In this document: one piece after another, positions 1 through 5,693 of the stretch
How the letters are laid out: each line of letters begins with the position of its first letter
Numbering within the stretch: position 1 is the first letter of the stretch
DNA from: Clostridia bacterium
GTDB taxonomy: Bacteria > Bacillota_A > Clostridia > Oscillospirales > CAG-272
Length of the DNA: 7,822 nucleotides
Direction: 5' to 3'
NCBI GenBank assembly: GCA_017407725.1
Contig: JAFQWB010000130.1
Coordinates: forward strand, 1-7,822
Made by a program: the position numbers and the translations under genes
The notes under the pieces: model-generated
Seen by the model: the letters and a program-made list of their open reading frames with translations, nothing else
Told to the model about the DNA's origin: nothing
Database searches by the model: none

Positions 1-457
1 GCTCAAGCACAAGAACGACAGATGCAAGAGTTGCAACGCCCTTACCGCCCTTGAAGCCGTAGTAAATGGGGTAGCAGTGACCGAGAATTGCGCCAAGACC
101 CGCAACGTAAGCAATTACCTCACCGAAAAGAAGGAGGGCAAGACCTGTGCATACAACACCCTTGAGCATGTCGCCCACGATGGTTGCGATGGCGGCTTTT
201 GTTCCGAATACTCGCTTCATGTTGGTGAAGCCTGCATTTTTACTTCCGTAATTTCTTATATCGTCGCGATACTTGATCCTTGAAATTATTATCGCAAAAT
301 TAAGGCTTCCCGCAAGATAGGATGCAATTCCGAAAACAAGTGCGATTATGGCGAAGAGCGAAAAGCTCTCTGCGAAAAGCTGACCGAGTCCGAAAAGTCC
401 CGATCTCTTTATGAGAATGATATCTTCAATAAATTTTGTTAAAGAAAGTGTAGGCAT
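1..457 (-). CDS. plsY: PlsY, acyl-phosphate:glycerol-3-phosphate acyltransferase (3' end off window)
   Basis: Integral membrane enzyme that transfers an acyl group from acyl-phosphate to glycerol-3-phosphate, making lysophosphatidic acid, the first step of phospholipid synthesis in most Gram-positive bacteria. I translated 152 residues from the minus strand; the C-terminal part (about a quarter to a third of the usual ~200 residues) lies beyond base 1. All three family signatures in reach are present: GSKNAGFTN (residues 71-79), GDMLKG (95-100) and GHCYPIYYGFKGGKGVAT (127-144). Hydrophobic membrane segments lie at about 33-58, 88-110 and 112-130. The ATG at 455-457 is preceded by AGGGTGAT at 463-470. 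This start gives about 30 residues ahead of the first membrane segment, longer than most PlsY, which start almost directly with that segment. It is last of a three-gene operon, 19 nt after der. Family assignment is firm. Confidence 0.93.
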   Translation of the reverse strand, partial: MPTLSLTKFIEDIILIKRSGLFGLGQLFAESFSLFAIIALVFGIASYLAGSLNFAIIISRIKYRDDIRNYGSKNAGFTNMKRVFGTKAAIATIVGDMLKGVVCTGLALLLFGEVIAYVAGLGAILGHCYPIYYGFKGGKGVATLASVVLVLE

Positions 458-476
458 ACCGAATCACCCTGCTTTT

Positions 477-1805
477 TTATTTTTCATCACCGCGCTCGCG
501 GATAATTATTTTTATCGGAGTGCCATCAAATCCGAATACGTCACGAAGACGGTTTTCAATGTATCTCTGATAAGAATAGTGGAAAAGCTCTGCACTGTTG
601 CAGAATATAACGAATGTAGGCGGCTTTATGCCGGTCTGTGTCATGTAGTATATCTTAAGACGCCTGCCCTTGTCTGACGGAGGCTGAACTCTTGCGATAG
701 AATCGGAGAGCATATCGTTGAGAACACCTGTGGAAATTCTCTGTGATGCACTTTCGTTGAGAGCGGTAATCATGTCAAAGAGCTTAACAACTCTCTGTCC
801 CGTCTTTGCCGAAACGAAAAGAATGGGGGCATAGGGCATGTATGCAAGGGCAATTCTTATCTTATTTGTAAACTCGTTTACTGTGGAGTTGTCCTTTTCG
901 ATAAGATCCCACTTGTTTACAACTATTATCGAGGGCTTGCCTGCCTCGTGAGCAATTCCGGCAATCTTTTCATCCTGCTCGGTGATGCCCTCCGTAGCGT
1001 CGATCATAAGAACGCAAACGTCAGCCTTTTCAACCGCCATCTTTGCTCTGATAACGCTGTATTTTTCAATCTTATCCTCTATCTTGGAGTGACGGCGCAT
1101 ACCTGCGGTATCAATGAAGCAGTACTTTCCGTACTCGTTCTCAACAAAGGTGTCGATAGCATCGCGGGTTGTTCCCGCAATGTCCGAAACGATAAGTCTG
1201 TCTTCGCCAAGAATGTTGTTGATAATAGAGCTCTTTCCGGCATTGGGCTTTCCTATAACGGCAACGCTTATGTATTCGCTGTCCGAGATAGCTTCATCTT
1301 CCTCGGGGAAGTATTTGAATGCCTCGTCAAGAAGATCGCCCACTCCGTGACCGTGAGTTGCCGAAACAGCAATGGGATCCTCGTTAAAGCCAAGCTCGTA
1401 GAATTCATAGAATTCAGCAGGGGGAGCACCGATCGAATCCGCCTTGTTGATGGCGGGGATGATAGGCTTGCCCGATCTTAAGAGCATTGTTGCGATATCG
1501 CGGTCGTCGGCGGTAAGACCGACTCTTACGTCGCAAAGAAAGATTATAACGTCTGCAGACTCAATTGCAAGCTCTGCCTGAAGTCTCATGTGCTTTAAGA
1601 GAATATCGTCCTTTGTAGGCTCGATACCTCCCGTGTCTATAAGTGTGAAGGAGCGGTTTCTCCACTCGCCGTCAGCATATATTCTGTCCCTTGTTACTCC
1701 GGGAATGTCCTCGACTATAGCAGTCTTTGAGCCCGAAAGCTTATTGAAAAGTGTGCTTTTTCCCGTGTTGGGTCTGCCCACTATAGCAATTATAGGTTTT
1801 GACAT
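477..1805 (-). CDS. der: Der (EngA), double-domain ribosome assembly GTPase
   Basis: Essential GTPase that binds the 50S precursor and promotes its late maturation. The 442 residues match the usual length (~435-490). There are two tandem GTPase domains and a C-terminal KH-like domain. Domain 1 shows GRPNTGKS (10-17), the switch-I threonine in GVTRDR (36-41), DTGG (57-60), NKAD (120-123) and an SA motif (148-149). Domain 2 shows GKPNAGKS (185-192), GTTRD, DTAG, NKWD and SAKTGQ. The C-terminal ~90 residues, with a basic end (IIIRERGDEK), form the KH-like fold. The P-loops carry Thr and Ala where Val is most common (GRPNVGKS); lysine and serine of the motif are intact, so both domains should bind GTP. 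The ATG at 1803-1805 follows AGGCGG by about 8 nt. It lies 18 nt after the DUF512 gene and 19 nt before plsY, so translation is probably coupled through one transcript. Confidence 0.97.
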   Translation of the reverse strand: MSKPIIAIVGRPNTGKSTLFNKLSGSKTAIVEDIPGVTRDRIYADGEWRNRSFTLIDTGGIEPTKDDILLKHMRLQAELAIESADVIIFLCDVRVGLTADDRDIATMLLRSGKPIIPAINKADSIGAPPAEFYEFYELGFNEDPIAVSATHGHGVGDLLDEAFKYFPEEDEAISDSEYISVAVIGKPNAGKSSIINNILGEDRLIVSDIAGTTRDAIDTFVENEYGKYCFIDTAGMRRHSKIEDKIEKYSVIRAKMAVEKADVCVLMIDATEGITEQDEKIAGIAHEAGKPSIIVVNKWDLIEKDNSTVNEFTNKIRIALAYMPYAPILFVSAKTGQRVVKLFDMITALNESASQRISTGVLNDMLSDSIARVQPPSDKGRRLKIYYMTQTGIKPPTFVIFCNSAELFHYSYQRYIENRLRDVFGFDGTPIKIIIRERGDEK

Positions 1806-1823
1806 TGTAAAAACCGCCTTTCT

Positions 1824-3131
1824 TTAATTATCGAGAATTGCCGATATAAAGTCCGCTCCCGAGGCGTCTGCACAAACTATTTTTACGTTAAGAGCATCTT
1901 CGAGAGAGGAAAGTGTCATATCGTCAAGGAATCTGTCCTTTTCATCTCTCAGCATTACCGAAGGAATGATAAGTCTGTCTCCAAGATCCTTGCCTCTGAG
2001 CTGGGTTAAAAGATCGACTCCGCAAACAAGTCCCGCAACGGTAACCGACTCGCCGAAGAAATCGTTTTTTATGCGAAAGACCTCAGCTTCAACGCCGGGA
2101 CAAAGCTCGCTGATCTTGTCTGCCATTTCTTTTATTAGCGGATATGCCGCATATCCGGTTGCAAGAGAAACTTTTCTTTTTACCGACGTGTCGTGATCCT
2201 CGTTAAGATATTCAAGCTCGTAATAAAACTCATCTCTGAGTGAGGTTATCATTCCAACGCCGTTTTCAAGCTGAGGGTATCCGTCATAGTAGTCTTCGCT
2301 CGGAAGGGGAAGCTCTGCCTTTAAGTAAAATTCATCCGAAACGTAGAAAAGTCTGCATCCGCATTTTTCTTTAAGCTCTTCTGCAAAGCGGTCTACCGTT
2401 TCTATGACCTCAAGGGCATCCTCCTTTTCAAAGGGGAGAAGCGGATAAAGACCGTCTCTGTGCTTTGTGAGTCCGCAGGGAACTACCGATACCGACGATA
2501 CGCCGGGATAGAGAGCGGCAAGGTCACTCATGGTGCGCAGAAGCTCGTTTTTGTCGTTTACGCCCTTGCAAAGAACTATCTGACAGTTAACGCTTATGCC
2601 CGATGCTGCAAGCCTTGGAAGGTAAGAAAGAACCTTTCCTGCGTTCTTGTTTTTCATCATCATAACACGGAGCTCGGGATTAGTGGTGTGAACCGATATG
2701 TTCACGGGGCTCATATGCATTGCGATGATACGGTCAATGTCCGCATCGGTCATATTGGTGAGCGTTACGTAGCTTCCGTGAAGAAATGAAAGTCTTGAAT
2801 CGTCATCCTTGAAATAGATGGTCTCTCTCATTCCCTTGGGATTCTGGTCTATAAAGCAGAATATGCATCCGTTTCTGCAGGTCTTTTTGCTATCCATAAG
2901 GAAGGTGTCCGAGTGTATTCCGATATCCTCGTACTCTCCCTTTTTAATCTTAAGATCAAAAAGCTCAGCGCCTCTGTGTATCTTAAGCTGAACAATGCGC
3001 TCTGAGGTATAGAAGCTGAAATCAAGAACGTCGTTGACCTCGTGACCGTTAACCGAAATTATTATATCTCCAATGAGAACTCCGCCCTTTGCGGCAGGCG
3101 AGTGCGCATCAACTCTTTTTACTGTGATCAA
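1824..3131 (-). CDS. PDZ / radical-SAM-like / DUF512 iron-sulfur protein
   Basis: A conserved protein of unknown reaction, found in Clostridia and cyanobacteria (the TIGR03279-type putative FeS oxidoreductase family). The 435 residues start with a PDZ-like domain (about 1-65, with SPAAKGGVLIGDIIISVNG). A radical-SAM-like core follows, whose cluster motif is CRNGCIFC (C85, C89, C92), running into FIDQNPKGMR, a hallmark of this family. The C-terminal ~200 residues are DUF512. The CX3CX2C spacing should hold one [4Fe-4S] cluster with S-adenosylmethionine; the substrate is not known to me. The start is a TTG at 3129-3131, chosen because AAAGGAGG lies exactly 9 nt upstream and the PDZ domain begins at once; no better ATG lies nearby. 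It is the first gene of the operon with der and plsY, an order common in Clostridia. No transmembrane segment is visible. Confidence 0.9.
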   Translation of the reverse strand: MITVKRVDAHSPAAKGGVLIGDIIISVNGHEVNDVLDFSFYTSERIVQLKIHRGAELFDLKIKKGEYEDIGIHSDTFLMDSKKTCRNGCIFCFIDQNPKGMRETIYFKDDDSRLSFLHGSYVTLTNMTDADIDRIIAMHMSPVNISVHTTNPELRVMMMKNKNAGKVLSYLPRLAASGISVNCQIVLCKGVNDKNELLRTMSDLAALYPGVSSVSVVPCGLTKHRDGLYPLLPFEKEDALEVIETVDRFAEELKEKCGCRLFYVSDEFYLKAELPLPSEDYYDGYPQLENGVGMITSLRDEFYYELEYLNEDHDTSVKRKVSLATGYAAYPLIKEMADKISELCPGVEAEVFRIKNDFFGESVTVAGLVCGVDLLTQLRGKDLGDRLIIPSVMLRDEKDRFLDDMTLSSLEDALNVKIVCADASGADFISAILDN

Positions 3132-3148
3132 GCTTTATAACCTCCTTT
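3132..3148 (-). promoter_or_regulatory. Ribosome binding site fixing the TTG start of the DUF512 gene
   Basis: AAAGGAGG on the minus strand at 3141-3148, with a 9-nt spacer before TTG at 3129-3131. The strong Shine-Dalgarno match compensates for the weak initiation codon and is the main reason for choosing this start. Confidence 0.8.
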
Positions 3149-3164
3149 AAGCATTATCTTATTA

Positions 3165-3193
3165 ATTATATTATATATTTCCTCGAATGTCAA
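3165..3193 (-). promoter_or_regulatory. Perfect-consensus sigma-A promoter for the DUF512-der-plsY operon
   Basis: Minus strand: TTGACA at 3188-3193, a 17-nt spacer, TATAAT at 3165-3170. Both hexamers and the spacing match the vegetative consensus exactly. Transcription should start near 3158, giving a leader of about 27 nt to the TTG start codon. An inverted repeat overlaps the -35 box (entered separately). Confidence 0.85.
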
Positions 3194-3203
3194 GGAAATA
3201 TAT
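3173..3203. promoter_or_regulatory. 11-bp inverted repeat over the -35 box, candidate operator
   Basis: ATATATTTCCT (3173-3183) and AGGAAATATAT (3193-3203) are perfect reverse complements around a 9-nt centre. The repeat covers the -35 hexamer and about 15 bp of the promoter spacer of the DUF512-der-plsY promoter, where a dimeric repressor would block RNA polymerase. It lies just past the U-tract of the rpmF terminator. The arms are AT-rich, so chance is possible, and I recognise no known regulator's site. Confidence 0.5.
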
Positions 3204-3204
3204 T

Positions 3205-3240
3205 AAGAAAAAGAAAAGAACCGCGCACACGGCGCGGTTC
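3205..3240 (-). terminator. Rho-independent terminator after rpmF
   Basis: On the minus strand a 9-bp G+C-rich stem (GAACCGCGC / GCGCGGTTC, 3218-3240, 5-nt loop) is followed by a T-rich run with two interruptions (complement of 3205-3217). It begins 12 nt past the rpmF stop codon and separates yceD-rpmF from the next promoter. Confidence 0.9.
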
Positions 3241-3251
3241 ATCAGTCGCTC

Positions 3252-3440
3252 TTATTTTTTATCTTCGATTTCAACGATTACTTTACCGTAGTATGTGCCA
3301 CAGTTGGAGCAAACCCTGTTGAGTAACTTGTACTCACCGCACTTGGGGCACTTCTCCATACCAGGCATCTCAAGCTTGGATACGCTGGAGCGTCTGCTGT
3401 CTCTTCTTGCCTTAGAAACCTTTCTCTTCGGTACTGCCAT
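3252..3440 (-). CDS. rpmF: 50S ribosomal protein L32 (zinc-binding form)
   Basis: Structural protein of the large ribosomal subunit. It has 62 residues, the normal size. The N-terminus [18 protein letters not shown] is the classic L32 signature: basic and extended, to run through the rRNA. Four cysteines in two CxxC pairs (C31/C34 and C44/C47) form the zinc ribbon, so this is the zinc-dependent (C+) paralogue. The ATG at 3438-3440 follows GGGAGGTG at about 3448-3455. It sits 57 nt after yceD, the order conserved across bacteria, but has its own promoter overlapping the yceD stop and its own terminator. L32 can therefore be made in excess of YceD. The fab/plsX genes that often follow rpmF are absent here. 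Confidence 0.98.
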   Translation of the reverse strand: MAVPKRKVSKARRDSRRSSVSKLEMPGMEKCPKCGEYKLLNRVCSNCGTYYGKVIVEIEDKK

Positions 3441-3479
3441 TTTCTACACCTCCCGGAATTCAATACGCCTTACCGTATT

Positions 3480-3508
3480 ATTATACACATAAATTTATCA
3501 CTTGTCAA
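3480..3508 (-). promoter_or_regulatory. Perfect-consensus promoter for rpmF, inside the yceD 3' end
   Basis: Minus strand: TTGACA at 3503-3508, 17-nt spacer, TATAAT at 3480-3485. The -35 hexamer lies in the last codons of yceD and the yceD TGA stop (3498-3500) lies in the spacer. Transcription should begin near 3473, giving a ~33-nt leader before rpmF. A 6-bp inverted repeat (AATACG/CGTATT, 3462-3479) lies right after the -10 box. Confidence 0.85.
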
Positions 3509-3989
3509 GTAATTTTGCAAGATTTGCGAGTCTCGGATCAATTTCTTTTTTGGGGCATGAGCATTCGCCCTCGTTAAGGTCTTTTCCGCACTTAGGGCAA
3601 AGGCCCTTACAATCGTCCTTGCAGTAATGAGCAAAGTCTATTCCGAGAACAAGCTCCTCGGAAAGCTCCTCGTCCATATCAATCTTGTTTCCTTTAATGA
3701 GAAGGTAGTCATCATTATCTTCGTTCTCAAGAGTGAGAGCGAGAGTGCGCTCAATGTGCAGAGGATAGATACGCTCAATTGTCTTTGCGCATCTTGCACA
3801 GTGAGTGACGAAGGGAACGTCAGAATCGATAACGAGTGTCATATAGCCTGCAGTGTCGGTTATAACACCGTGTATGCTTACAGTATCAGAAAAATGAATA
3901 TCTCTGAAATCGTCGGGAGATTTAAGCTCGAAGGAAAATTCAAGTCTTGCAGTCTCGCCGCGCAGTATAGGACTTACGTCTATCAGCAC
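3498..3989 (-). CDS. yceD: YceD / DUF177 family protein with C-terminal cysteine cluster
   Basis: A conserved protein encoded next to rpmF in most bacteria and linked in various studies to 23S rRNA or ribosome biogenesis; its biochemical role is not settled. It has 163 residues. The N-terminal half is the DUF177 beta-rich domain and includes CARC (C64, C67). An acidic stretch (about 88-112) leads to the C-terminal cysteines C123, C127, C131, C134, C143 and C145, in a pattern like a zinc ribbon (CKGLCPKCGKDLNEGECSC). This cysteine-rich tail is typical of the Gram-positive and plant forms. The start is GTG (3987-3989), with GAGGT 7 nt upstream, and the protein begins MLIDVSPIL, normal for the family. 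It has its own strong promoter about 40 nt upstream and is the first gene of the yceD-rpmF unit. Confidence 0.92.
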   Translation of the reverse strand: MLIDVSPILRGETARLEFSFELKSPDDFRDIHFSDTVSIHGVITDTAGYMTLVIDSDVPFVTHCARCAKTIERIYPLHIERTLALTLENEDNDDYLLIKGNKIDMDEELSEELVLGIDFAHYCKDDCKGLCPKCGKDLNEGECSCPKKEIDPRLANLAKLLDK

Positions 3990-4027
3990 AACAGCTACCT
4001 CGCTAATCGCAAAATGTTACATCTGAC

Positions 4028-4056
4028 ATTATATAACAATAAAAAACTTTTGTCAA
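4028..4056 (-). promoter_or_regulatory. Perfect-consensus sigma-A promoter for yceD-rpmF
   Basis: Minus strand: TTGACA at 4051-4056, a 17-nt T-rich spacer, TATAAT at 4028-4033. Transcription should start near 4021, leaving a leader of about 31 nt before the GTG start of yceD. Confidence 0.85.
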
Positions 4057-4147
4057 GAGTGCTTTTGTAAAAAAAACAAACAATTTTAAAATTCTACCAA
4101 ATACTGAATATAAAGGGGGAAAAGATACTTTATTTTGTGAAAAACTA

Positions 4148-4175
4148 TTGACAAAAAACCTTTGTGTGATAAAAT
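4148..4175 (+). promoter_or_regulatory. Sigma-A promoter for the QueG-SGNH fusion operon
   Basis: Plus strand: TTGACA at 4148-4153, a 16-nt spacer, TAAAAT at 4170-4175, with TG one base upstream of the -10 (extended -10). Predicted start near 4182, just before the AGGAGG at 4190-4195. It diverges from the yceD promoter, the two -35 boxes being about 90 bp apart across AT-rich DNA. Confidence 0.75.
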
Positions 4176-4189
4176 TTATCTTGGGAGAA

Positions 4190-4204
4190 AGGAGGGTGAT
4201 CCTT
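4190..4204 (+). promoter_or_regulatory. Ribosome binding site fixing the start at 4205
   Basis: AGGAGG at 4190-4195 is followed by a 9-nt spacer and ATG at 4205. An upstream in-frame TTG at 4148 is itself part of the -35 box, so it cannot be in the mRNA from this promoter. Confidence 0.85.
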
Positions 4205-5638
4205 ATGCCGAAGGACAAGATAATGAAGCTGCTTGAAAAATACCAAATGGATACGGTAGGCTTTATCCCGCTTGACAGATGTAAGGTGACTTTTGAAAGA
4301 AAGCTTTCAGCTCTTCCGGAGGGTGCAAAGAGCGTTATAGTGATCGCCATTCCTTACAGAATGAACGACAAAGGAAATATATCGGCATACGCCGCTCCGA
4401 TGGACTATCACTACTTTGTAAGTGAGCTTGAAAAAACGCTTATAAAGGATTTAAGAGAGCTTTTCGAGGGCGAGGAATTCGTTATCCTTGCCGATAAATC
4501 TCCGATAGACGAAAGAGATGCGGCAATGCGCGCGGGTATAGGATGCATCGGAAAGAATTCGCTTCTTATTACCGAAAAATATTCCTCGTACGTTTTTATA
4601 GCTGAGATATATACAACACTCGATCTTCCTTCTACCGAAAAGGAGATATCCTTCTGCGAAGGGTGCGGGGCGTGTCTTGATGCATGTCCGTCAAAGGATT
4701 TTTGTCTTTCTGCGATAACCCAGAAAAAGGGTGCGCTTTCGAAAAAAGAGGCGGATCTTATCAGAAGCACGGGAGTTATCTGGGGGTGCGATATATGTCA
4801 GGAGGTCTGCCCGCATTCTGTCTGCGCAAGTGATACGCCGATCGAATTCTTCAGACAAAACAGAACGCCGCGTATCACAAGAGAGCTTCTTGATAGTATG
4901 AGCGAAGAAGAATTTAATAAAAGAGCCTATTCTTGGAGAGGAAGAAGAACGATAGAGAGGAATCTTGATATTATGGAAACCAAAAAAATTCTGTTCATCG
5001 GAAACAGCTACACCTTCTTTAACGATATGCCGATGATATTTAAGTCACTTGCAAGCGAAAACGGTTTTGAGTGTGATGTTGAATCGGTAACGCACGGAGG
5101 CTACTGGCTCACTCAGCACGCCGATCTTTCGGATGAGTGCGGAAAAAGAGCGGATGAGCTTCTTTCGGGTAAAAAATACGATTTTGTAATTCTGCAGGAT
5201 AACTCAATGGCAACCGTAAAGGATCCCGAAAGATTTATGAGGGGAGTTTCCGAGCTTTGCGAAAAGATAAAGAAAAACGGTGCAAAAACCGTGCTTTATC
5301 AGACATGGGGAAGAAAAGAGGGAAGCTCCGAGCTTTCACAGATATCCATGACAAGCGAGGAAATGTCACTTGCTATAGAAAATAAATATAACGAGGCTGC
5401 AAAAGAAAACGGATGTATTGTTGCACCGGTAGGCGCTTATTTCAGAAAGCTTTCTTCAGAAAAAGAACTTGAGCTTTATAAACCCGATAAGTCACATCCT
5501 TCTTTTGCGGGAAGCTATCTTGCGGCGTGTGTATTTTTCTCTGCAATTTTCGGATTAAAGCCGCTTTATCCTGCAAAAGGGGCGATTGAAAGCCTCTCTG
5601 AAAACGAAGAAAAGCTTCTTCGTGAAATAGTAAAATAA
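4205..5638 (+). CDS. Fusion: QueG-like double [4Fe-4S] reductase module plus DUF4886-type SGNH hydrolase
   Basis: One uninterrupted frame of 477 residues with two unrelated modules. Residues 1-256 resemble the core of QueG, the cobalamin-dependent epoxyqueuosine reductase of tRNA modification: MDYHYF (66-71), the acid in ADKSPIDER (D98, equivalent to the QueG catalytic Asp), RAGIGCIGKNSLLI (109-122), a first cluster C151/C154/C157/C161 and a second C167/C195/C198/C202 (GCDICQEVCPH). The SWRGRRTIERN segment (243-253) is where B. subtilis QueG goes on into HEAT-like repeats; here it ends. Residues 257-477 are an SGNH/GDSL-type hydrolase: nucleophile in GNSYT (S268), glycines at 298-299, LQDNS (330-334) and the DxxH pair D428/H431 in DKSHPS. 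M257 looks like a former start. No signal peptide is seen, so the protein is likely cytosolic. Substrates are unknown; short QueG paralogues may not act on queuosine. Confidence 0.85.
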   Translation: MPKDKIMKLLEKYQMDTVGFIPLDRCKVTFERKLSALPEGAKSVIVIAIPYRMNDKGNISAYAAPMDYHYFVSELEKTLIKDLRELFEGEEFVILADKSPIDERDAAMRAGIGCIGKNSLLITEKYSSYVFIAEIYTTLDLPSTEKEISFCEGCGACLDACPSKDFCLSAITQKKGALSKKEADLIRSTGVIWGCDICQEVCPHSVCASDTPIEFFRQNRTPRITRELLDSMSEEEFNKRAYSWRGRRTIERNLDIMETKKILFIGNSYTFFNDMPMIFKSLASENGFECDVESVTHGGYWLTQHADLSDECGKRADELLSGKKYDFVILQDNSMATVKDPERFMRGVSELCEKIKKNGAKTVLYQTWGRKEGSSELSQISMTSEEMSLAIENKYNEAAKENGCIVAPVGAYFRKLSSEKELELYKPDKSHPSFAGSYLAACVFFSAIFGLKPLYPAKGAIESLSENEEKLLREIVK

Positions 5639-5678
5639 TGGCGTTTAAGCCTTTAATAAAAAAGAATTCATAAGCTTG

Positions 5679-5693
5679 AAAGGAATAAAAGAT
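5679..5693 (+). promoter_or_regulatory. Ribosome binding site fixing the start at 5694
   Basis: AAAGGA at 5679-5684 lies 9 nt before ATG at 5694. A TTG at 5676 is in frame but lacks any Shine-Dalgarno sequence and overlaps this one, so it is rejected. The 55-bp gap after the fusion gene shows no terminator and no clear promoter, suggesting co-transcription. Confidence 0.7.

Noticed and set aside
948..1481. Plus-strand open frame of 177 codons opposite der
   Set aside because: It lies fully antisense to the conserved GTPase motifs of der, has no ribosome binding site and resembles no protein family; it is a shadow of der codon use.
3500..3510. Short palindrome ACTTG-T-CAAGT over the rpmF -35
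   Set aside because: TTGACAA is by itself a near palindrome, so any such -35 gives this pattern; not evidence of an operator.
4047..4068. CTTTTGT direct repeat (15-bp period) and the AATTTTAAAATT palindrome at 4082-4093
   Set aside because: Short, low-complexity AT-rich matches in a region where such patterns are expected by chance.
4148..4204. Possible upstream TTG start for the fusion gene, adding 19 residues
   Set aside because: The TTG is part of the -35 box, upstream of the predicted transcription start, and AGGAGG is placed ideally for ATG 4205.
4003..4770. Minus-strand open frames (115 and 119 codons) opposite the QueG-like gene and its promoter region
   Set aside because: Antisense to clear QueG-type motifs and to the divergent promoters; the residue composition is that of a reversed coding strand.
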